A stretch of DNA of 64,000 nt from Bacteroidota bacterium (lineage in GTDB: Bacteria; Bacteroidota; Bacteroidia; NS11-12g; UBA9320), in assembly GCA_018700895.1 (NCBI GenBank), contig JABIUV010000024.1:34527-98526 (forward strand), in the 5' to 3' direction. Both the position numbers and the translations under genes were made by a program. The notes beneath the pieces were generated by a model, which was not told the origin of the DNA, did not search any database, and was given only the letters and a program-made list of their open reading frames with translations. Of this stretch, positions 58,050 through 64,000 are shown in pieces (positions within the stretch are counted from its first letter, which is position 1; each line of letters begins with the position of its first letter).

Positions 58050-60503
58050 TTAAAAGACCACACTCACCTTCATCATCCAGTTAAACCCAGCCATCGGGTA
58101 TAGATAATTGAAATCTTGACGCTCACCAGCTATATAACCGCTAAATGTATACCCATTGGGTGCGTAATACTGATTGAGTACATTATTTAAAAACAAACCT
58201 ACATTCACTTGCTTAGCCCCTTGAAGTGCCTCCGTGTTATAGTTTATACTCATATCTACATTGGTAAAAGCGTCTAGGCTACGCTCCTCACTTTGTGTAT
58301 TGTCTAAGTACTGTTGGCCTACGTACTTACCCGAAGCACTCAGTGTAAAGTGGTCGTTAGCCTTGTAGCTCAACATTGCCGCTGCTATGGTATTAGGAGA
58401 GAAAGCTATGTCAGTATTGGTATACTCTTTTTCTATGAGCGAGTATGCACCATCCCATTCACTTACGTACTCGGTAAATTCTTCTACCTTATTTTCTGAT
58501 AGTGTTAGGTTACCTCCTGCTTGCAATTTAGTGGTAATCGGATATTGAAAATCAATCTCTACACCTCGCCTGTAGCTATTTTTTATATTGGTTCTCACGG
58601 CCTCTCCTACATCGTTTACGGCTCCCGTAAGTACCAACTGATTATCATACTGCATATCATAAAGGTTGATGTTCAAACGTTTTCTGCCGTTGGCGTATCT
58701 GTAACCCAGCTCTATGTTTTCCATCGTTTCGTGCTTAGGACGTGAGGTTGTGGTATTGTCTCTAAAATCATCTCTTACTGGCTCTCTGTTACCTATGGCA
58801 AATACACCGTAGAAGGTATGATTCCTAAGCAAGTAAGTGAGCCCCATCTTAGGATTGAAAAACGCAAAGTTTGCTTCTTGTGGTGCTAGCTCCAGACTGT
58901 CATCCAGTCCTTCAAATTGATAATTCACAAAGCGATATTGCAAATCTATGTAGGGGATAAAATTATTGTAATTGTACGATTGTCTTACATAAAAATTAGC
59001 ATCGGTCTTCGTAGCATCATTGTCATAATAAATGGCGTTAATATCCTCGTAACCAGTAAATTCTGTAGCTATCGCCTCACCAAAATGACGTCCTTGATAA
59101 TTGCTATATCCGCCACCTATTACGGTCTCTAGTCGGTCTTTGCGGTAGGTTATATTGGCAATACCTCCGGCGAGTGTATTATCTAGCCAGCGGCGTCTTA
59201 CCACGTTACCAGATAGAGCAGTATCTCCCGTTGGTTGTACGCTGTCTATGCCGTAATCGGCAAAATCTTCACCGGCCTTAAATTGTTCGAAATATCCTTT
59301 ACCCGTGGTTACATAAGACGCAGTATTCAGTTTTAGAAATGGCGTAAACTCGTGATCAAAGAAAAACTGATAATGATTTTGGTTGTAGTTATCTACCTCG
59401 TTTTCGTAGGTATAGTAGTTGTATGTTTTGCTGTTGCTATTCTGTAAATTTTCGAGATCTTGACCACCTATCCAAAGGTTATTGATGTAACGTGTCTCTC
59501 CCGCCATATCTCCGTTGAAGGTAGGCTCTGGAATACCCCACCACGCTTGATATGTTCGCTCACTGCCGAGCAAAATATTGGTTTTGAATACCGATTTCTC
59601 CCAGTACTTGGCAGCTACAAGATTGGCCGATTTCAAGTCAGAACTAGCTCTATCTATAAAACCATCACTCTGTATAAGGCTCCCTCTCAGTTGAAACGCC
59701 CAGTCATTATCCAACCTGCCCGTATTATGTATTAATGATACACGTTGTGTGTTAAAACTACCCAGCCCAAACCCTGCTTGGGTAAATTGCTCTTCGCCTA
59801 AGTCGTTTGTTCGGATATTGATACTTGCCCCAAAGGCAGCTGCACCATTGGTACTCGTACCTACCCCACGCTGTATTTGTACGCTTTGAGTAGAGCTAGC
59901 CAAGTCTGGCATATTTACCCAGTACATTCCTTGGCTTTCGGCATCGTTTATCGGGATACCGTTTACCGTGATATTAACGCGTGTAGGGTCTATACCCCTT
60001 ACCCTTATTCCGGTATATCCCACGCCATTTCCCGCATCTGATGAAATCACCGTACTTGGAGTCATATTGAGCAAAAAAGGAAAGTCCTTGCTTTGGTCTA
60101 AGGATGCTATTTCCTTTTTATCCAAGTTAGTAAAAGTAGTTGGGGTAGAGTTTTTGGCCCTTACCGTAGTGATAATTGCTGCATCTAAGTAGGCCATATC
60201 TGCCATCATAAAGATAATCTTGCCCTTAGATGATTGCATCAGATTGATGGTATCTACCTCTGTTTTGTACCCCATATGACTTACGGCTATGGTGTATATA
60301 CCACTCGGTATATTCTCCAAAGAGATGGTCCCATTGGGAGTAGAGTAAGTGCTTGCTGTGCCCCTCGGACCACTCAGTCTTACAAAGGCTGACTCTACTG
60401 GCTCGTAGGTTTGTACATTTTTGAGTTGAGCACTGAAATTAACTTGAGCATTTGCAGCAGCAAATAGCAGTGTAAAAACGCTTGAAAGTAAATTTTTTTT
60501 CAT
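58050..60503 (-). CDS. TonB-dependent receptor, predicted thiamine-type substrate
   Basis: 817 residues. Signal KKNLLSSVFTLLFAAANAQ; a carboxypeptidase regulatory-like domain (residues about 20-105); a plug domain with GVGYTGIRVRGIDPTRVNITVNGIPINDAESQGMYWVNMPDLASSTQSVQIQRGVGTSTNGAAAFGASINI; then a 22-strand barrel ending GFNWMMKVSVVF with terminal Phe. It takes up its ligand across the outer membrane with TonB energy. The TPP riboswitch directly upstream implies regulation by thiamine diphosphate; a TPP-controlled TonB receptor for thiamine is known in Bacteroides thetaiotaomicron. No partner SusD was found. Confidence 0.92.
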   Translation of the reverse strand: MKKNLLSSVFTLLFAAANAQVNFSAQLKNVQTYEPVESAFVRLSGPRGTASTYSTPNGTISLENIPSGIYTIAVSHMGYKTEVDTINLMQSSKGKIIFMMADMAYLDAAIITTVRAKNSTPTTFTNLDKKEIASLDQSKDFPFLLNMTPSTVISSDAGNGVGYTGIRVRGIDPTRVNITVNGIPINDAESQGMYWVNMPDLASSTQSVQIQRGVGTSTNGAAAFGASINIRTNDLGEEQFTQAGFGLGSFNTQRVSLIHNTGRLDNDWAFQLRGSLIQSDGFIDRASSDLKSANLVAAKYWEKSVFKTNILLGSERTYQAWWGIPEPTFNGDMAGETRYINNLWIGGQDLENLQNSNSKTYNYYTYENEVDNYNQNHYQFFFDHEFTPFLKLNTASYVTTGKGYFEQFKAGEDFADYGIDSVQPTGDTALSGNVVRRRWLDNTLAGGIANITYRKDRLETVIGGGYSNYQGRHFGEAIATEFTGYEDINAIYYDNDATKTDANFYVRQSYNYNNFIPYIDLQYRFVNYQFEGLDDSLELAPQEANFAFFNPKMGLTYLLRNHTFYGVFAIGNREPVRDDFRDNTTTSRPKHETMENIELGYRYANGRKRLNINLYDMQYDNQLVLTGAVNDVGEAVRTNIKNSYRRGVEIDFQYPITTKLQAGGNLTLSENKVEEFTEYVSEWDGAYSLIEKEYTNTDIAFSPNTIAAAMLSYKANDHFTLSASGKYVGQQYLDNTQSEERSLDAFTNVDMSINYNTEALQGAKQVNVGLFLNNVLNQYYAPNGYTFSGYIAGERQDFNYLYPMAGFNWMMKVSVVF

Positions 60504-60561
60504 TCCTGTATTTTTTAAAATTCAATTCAGGAGTAGCGAGAGATACGGCTATATCTTGTGT

Positions 60562-60664
60562 TGTTTCCTACGGCAGCATTATCTGCATCAGGTCTCATCC
60601 ATTGTATTGGATATATGGGTATCATCTCAGCGATACGAGCACATACTCGTAAGGCACCCCTTAA
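60562..60664 (-). ncRNA. TPP (THI-box) riboswitch
   Basis: On the minus strand the sequence shows the core of the THI box in order: GGGGTGCC, then GCTGAGATGATACCC, a variable arm, ACCTGATGCAGATAATGC and CGTAGGAAAC. The positions match P1/P2, the GCUGAGA sensor and the ACCUGAU..G.AUAAUGCC helix of the TPP aptamer. It lies between a TACCTTTG promoter box (60673-60680) and the start of the TonB receptor gene about 60 bp downstream, so the receptor is expected to be repressed when TPP is plentiful. Confidence 0.93.
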
Positions 60665-60672
60665 ATTGAGTC

Positions 60673-60680
60673 CAAAGGTA
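60673..60680 (-). promoter_or_regulatory. Candidate -7 promoter box upstream of the riboswitch
   Basis: Minus-strand TACCTTTG, an exact TAnnTTTG match, lies 13 bp upstream of the aptamer. Transcription would begin near 60667, just ahead of the riboswitch 5' edge. Confidence 0.6.
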
Positions 60681-61085
60681 GATAAATTTTGGAGGGAGAG
60701 GATATTGTAACCTTTATTTTATCCAATACACGATACTTGTGCAAAGAAGGCTAAGTAATCGAACAATTGTGTCCTACGTAGGTAGGCTACATATTCTTTT
60801 AAGAAAGGTACACGAAAATATCTGTGGGGACTTAATCATTGGGATTCCTTGAAAAGGCAACACGTTATAAATCAGAACAAAAAAATATCATTTGGAATAA
60901 ACCTATGCCACTGTCCAATAACTGAACACTCAACACCCTTTTGTCCAATTTTACCATAAAAACTGGACAAAGGTCGAATCTTGTCCATTTTGTAAGAAAT
61001 ACACCACTACCGTAAAACCATAAGAAAACACCTCGGTTATATTCGCACACCGTATTGCTCTAGCAGCAATTTGCTTTTTTTATTA
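60681..61085. other. Divergent region between TonB receptor and mfd, with TTGTCCA repeats
   Basis: Holds four copies of a (T)TGTCCA word: 60912-60918 direct, 60941-60948 direct, 60964-60970 inverted (TGGACAA), 60981-60987 direct. The second and third form an 8-bp dyad, TTTGTCCA/TGGACAAA. No gene was recognised. A TATATTCG box-like word lies at about 61036 upstream of mfd. Confidence 0.4.
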
Positions 61086-64000
61086 ATGAACAGTAGAGAA
61101 TTCGTACAGCTATTCAATGATTATCCGATTCTGCACGAATTGGAGCAGGAACTATTTGCCGGAAAAACACGATTTGGCATTCAAAACAGCATTGGATCGG
61201 CTAAGTCTATCCTCTTTGCTCATTTACAAAAACACACCGAACGTAGCGTATTGGTACTGGCTAACAATCAAGAACAAGCAGAGTACATACACGCTGATTT
61301 ACAGGTATTTACAGACCACAATTACGTCTTTTTGTGGAAGGACTCCTATCGTCGTAGTTTTGATGTAACCCTGCCAGAAAGCACCAAAATACAAAGTAAA
61401 GCCAGTGTGCTAGACGCCTTGGCCGACCTAGACCAACCCAAAATAGTAGTTACCTATCCGGAGGCTTTTGCGGAAAAAATTATTCAACAAGCCGTATTCC
61501 AAAAGAGTAAACTCACCTTCAAAATAGGCGAAGAAGTAGACCTCGATTTCCTTATAGAAGTCCTCAATGAGTATGCTTTTTATAGGGAAGACTTTGTGTA
61601 CGAACCGGGTCAATTTTCCATACGTGGGGGTATCATCGACTTATTTTCATACGCAAGCGAATTGCCCTTTAGGCTAGAACTGGATGGTAGACTCATAGAA
61701 AGCATACGCGAGTTTGACCCGATAAGTCAGCTCAGCACCAAAAAACTGGTACGAGCCACCATTGTGCCCAACGTTCAAGAAAGCGGTAAAAATGAGGAGA
61801 GCACGGACATTTTTGACTACCTAGGCAAAAAGCCCATCGTATGCACCTACGACTTGCCATACGCCCTCGCCAAAATGGATAAAGGCCGTGATAAAGCCGC
61901 AGATAAAGCCAGTACCGTAACCATCGATATTTCTGAAGAAAGACCCAACCCAAACGACATATATTTTGACGAGGAGCAAATCGTAAACCTACTGCACAAG
62001 AAACCCATTATAGAGTTTAGCAGTCAAACATTTTACCGACCTTCGGTCAAACTCAAATTTAACCAAGCACCACAACCTCCTGTTAATAAAAATTTTAACC
62101 TTCTTATTGAATCGCTTAAAAGTCTACAAGAACAAAAATATGAGACACTCATATTCTCCGAAAGTGCCAAGCAGATAGAACGCCTAGAGAGTATTTTTGA
62201 CGACCTCGATGCTGGCTATACCATACAGCCTGTTTACAAAAGTCTAAGTGAAGGATTCATAGACCATGAGCTCAAAATTGCCGCATATACAGAGCATCAA
62301 ATTTTTAACCGGTACTACCTCGCTAAGTCAGGCAAAACCGTGTCGACCAGCGGGCAAATCTCACTCAAAGAGTTACAAGACCTCAATCCAGGCGACTATG
62401 TGGTGCATATAGACCACGGCATAGGTCAATTTAAAGGATTGCAGCGTATGGAAATGGGCGGCAAGCTGCAAGATGCCGTACGTATAGAATATAAAAATGG
62501 GGATTTACTGTACGTAAATATAGGTTCACTATACAAAATAAGTAAGTACAAAGGCAAAGAAGGCACACAGCCAAAAATAAATAAACTGGGCAGCGATGCC
62601 TGGAGCAACCTCAAGCGGAAAACCAAGGCTCAGGTAAAAGACATAGCCAAAGATCTCATAAAGCTATATGCGAAGCGTAAAGCTGAAAAAGGATTTCAGT
62701 TTTCGCCAGACACTTACTTACAAACAGAACTAGAAGCTAGTTTCCTGTACGAAGACACGCCAGACCAAGCTAAGGCTACCGAGGATTTCAAAAAAGATAT
62801 GGAAAGCGAAAATCCTATGGACCGCCTCGTATGTGGGGATGTAGGATTTGGCAAAACAGAGATAGCCATACGTGCGGCTTTTAAGGCTGTGACCGATAGT
62901 AAGCAAGTTGCTATACTGGTACCTACCACTATCTTAGCTCAGCAACATTACCATACGTTCAGAAACCGTCTGCGTGATTTTCCGTGTACGGTAGATTATG
63001 TTAACCGCTTTAAAACCGCCAAGCAACAAACCGCCACACTCAAAAAACTAGAAGAAGGCAGCTTGGACATCATCATCGGTACACACAAATTACTGAGCAA
63101 AAAGACCAAGTTTCACGACCTTGGATTACTTATTATAGATGAAGAACAAAAATTTGGGGTAAGTGCCAAAGAACGCCTCAAAGAATTCAGGGCTAACGTA
63201 GATACGCTAACACTCACGGCTACTCCCATACCGCGAACACTGCACTTCTCACTTATGGGTGCACGCGACCTGAGTATTATGCAAACTCCACCACCAAACC
63301 GAAGGCCGGTACAAACCGAGGTTCAGGTATGGAACGACGAAATCATACAAGAATCCATTACCAACGAGATGGCACGCGGTGGACAAAGCTTTGTGATACA
63401 CAATAGGGTAAAGGACATACAGGAGATAGCACAGCGTGTACGTAATTTGGTGCCTGGATGTAGAGTGATAGTGGGCCATGGCCAAATGAAAGGTGACGAA
63501 CTGGAGCAGGTGATGGTACAATTCATAGAAGGTGAGTACGACGTACTGATAGCAACTACCATTATAGAAAGCGGGCTCGACATACCCAACGCTAATACCA
63601 TCATAATAAATAATGCTCACATGTTTGGGCTGAGTGACCTGCACCAAATGCGTGGCCGAGTAGGAAGAAGTAACCAAAAAGCATATTGCTACCTCCTGGC
63701 ACCACCGGTATACACACTGCCAGAAGATGGCCAACGCAGGCTGCAAGCCATAGAGCAATATTCCGACTTGGGTAGCGGTTTCAACGTAGCCATGCGAGAC
63801 TTGGACATACGCGGAGCTGGTAATCTATTGGGTGCAGAGCAGAGTGGATTTATAGCCGAAATTGGATTTAGCACCTACCACAAAATATTAAATGAAGCCC
63901 TACAAGAACTCAGAAATGGGGAGTTCAAAGATGTATTTGAAGATGAGGCTACACCACAAACGAGCAGTGACTTAGAGGTAGAGTGCTCCGTAGAACCCGA
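61086..64000 (+). CDS. mfd: Transcription-repair coupling factor Mfd (C-terminal end outside window)
   Basis: 971 codons are visible from the ATG at 61086 and the frame runs off the right edge. The UvrB-like region at the N-terminus ([29 protein letters not shown]) lacks a Walker A; the RNA-polymerase-interaction domain starts at [19 protein letters not shown]; and the RecG-like translocase shows Walker [17 protein letters not shown] (residue about 585), [31 protein letters not shown], and later [24 protein letters not shown] and [12 protein letters not shown]. It frees stalled RNA polymerase and recruits UvrA. The terminal TRCF domain is missing from the window. Confidence 0.97.
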   Translation, partial: MNSREFVQLFNDYPILHELEQELFAGKTRFGIQNSIGSAKSILFAHLQKHTERSVLVLANNQEQAEYIHADLQVFTDHNYVFLWKDSYRRSFDVTLPESTKIQSKASVLDALADLDQPKIVVTYPEAFAEKIIQQAVFQKSKLTFKIGEEVDLDFLIEVLNEYAFYREDFVYEPGQFSIRGGIIDLFSYASELPFRLELDGRLIESIREFDPISQLSTKKLVRATIVPNVQESGKNEESTDIFDYLGKKPIVCTYDLPYALAKMDKGRDKAADKASTVTIDISEERPNPNDIYFDEEQIVNLLHKKPIIEFSSQTFYRPSVKLKFNQAPQPPVNKNFNLLIESLKSLQEQKYETLIFSESAKQIERLESIFDDLDAGYTIQPVYKSLSEGFIDHELKIAAYTEHQIFNRYYLAKSGKTVSTSGQISLKELQDLNPGDYVVHIDHGIGQFKGLQRMEMGGKLQDAVRIEYKNGDLLYVNIGSLYKISKYKGKEGTQPKINKLGSDAWSNLKRKTKAQVKDIAKDLIKLYAKRKAEKGFQFSPDTYLQTELEASFLYEDTPDQAKATEDFKKDMESENPMDRLVCGDVGFGKTEIAIRAAFKAVTDSKQVAILVPTTILAQQHYHTFRNRLRDFPCTVDYVNRFKTAKQQTATLKKLEEGSLDIIIGTHKLLSKKTKFHDLGLLIIDEEQKFGVSAKERLKEFRANVDTLTLTATPIPRTLHFSLMGARDLSIMQTPPPNRRPVQTEVQVWNDEIIQESITNEMARGGQSFVIHNRVKDIQEIAQRVRNLVPGCRVIVGHGQMKGDELEQVMVQFIEGEYDVLIATTIIESGLDIPNANTIIINNAHMFGLSDLHQMRGRVGRSNQKAYCYLLAPPVYTLPEDGQRRLQAIEQYSDLGSGFNVAMRDLDIRGAGNLLGAEQSGFIAEIGFSTYHKILNEALQELRNGEFKDVFEDEATPQTSSDLEVECSVEP

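Noticed and set aside
60905..60990. CRISPR array or dif site
   Set aside because: The repeated words are only 7-8 bases long, irregularly spaced and partly inverted; no long direct repeats or XerCD-like arms.

Overview
This window comes from a member of the Bacteroidota, probably a free-living, T9SS-equipped bacterium. Lineage evidence read from the sequence: a gliding-type lipoprotein (GldH), a PorV/PorQ-family outer-membrane protein, an M1 peptidase ending in a type IX (type A) sorting domain, a lid-less short adenylate kinase, a DUF2805/TIGR03643 protein, a TonB-dependent receptor with an N-terminal carboxypeptidase-like domain, and repeated TAnnTTTG (Bacteroidota -7) promoter boxes. The base composition looks AT-leaning and is similar throughout. 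I cannot assign an order or genus. No rRNA, tRNA, CRISPR array, phage or intact insertion sequence was seen.

Layout. (1) 1-11111: a surface-glycan locus. Two minus-strand glycosyltransferases (one cut by the window edge) face a tightly coupled plus-strand run: methyltransferase, MBOAT O-acyltransferase, GDSH-motif partner, MptE/DUF115-like protein, GT2, cyclase-family enzyme, CMP-sugar-synthetase-like cytidylyltransferase, 2-hydroxyacid dehydrogenase, SDR and a flippase. Most junctions from 3.9 kb onward overlap or nearly abut. (2) 11164-17988: adk, obg, a GT-C-like membrane protein, a YjjG-type nucleotidase and leuS. (3) 17989-19900: a decay zone with a LuxR-type HTH remnant, a perfect 16-bp palindrome, one small lipoprotein gene and a wrecked polyphosphate kinase 2 gene. 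(4) 19962-26847: rpmH-rnpA-yidD, then ctp protease, TSUP permease, an M28-like peptidase with an altered active site, metF and rsgA. (5) 26856-39820: DUF2452 protein, glutathione peroxidase, a phosphodiester glycosidase, the M1 and C1 peptidases, a nonsense-interrupted zinc-motif membrane protein, gldH, lpdA, a large lipoprotein and an 1,114-residue WG-repeat protein. (6) 39821-45833: monomeric isocitrate dehydrogenase, a nonsense-interrupted barrel-like protein and sucA. (7) 45917-57216: lipoprotein, MATE exporter, PorV2-like protein, DNA alkylation repair protein, penicillin acylase family enzyme, a helicase C-terminal remnant, MsrB-MsrA fusion, YwqK-like protein and trhO. (8) 57304-64000: a frameshifted methyltransferase-like gene, a TonB-dependent receptor under a TPP riboswitch (hence predicted thiamine uptake), and the first 971 codons of mfd.

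How the parts work together. The glycan locus looks like a biosynthesis, activation, transfer and export line for a modified surface polysaccharide. It contains a four-enzyme cassette with a CMP-transferase but no visible nonulosonate synthase, which makes the activated product unknown. This is my best candidate for undescribed biochemistry. IDH, sucA and lpdA cover three TCA-cycle functions (the E2 partner sucB is not here). GldH, the PorV2-like protein and the sorting-domain peptidase tie the region to T9SS secretion.

The other main theme is gene decay. I read at least seven broken genes: a GxxExxY nuclease-fold remnant, a LuxR HTH, PPK2, a zinc-motif membrane protein with a TAA stop, a barrel protein with a TAG stop, a helicase tail, and a methyltransferase-like gene explained by one lost A in a homopolymer. 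A further recurring feature is non-ATG starts (TTG/GTG), several only 4-10 nt downstream of a TTTG-ending -7-like box, suggesting very short leaders.
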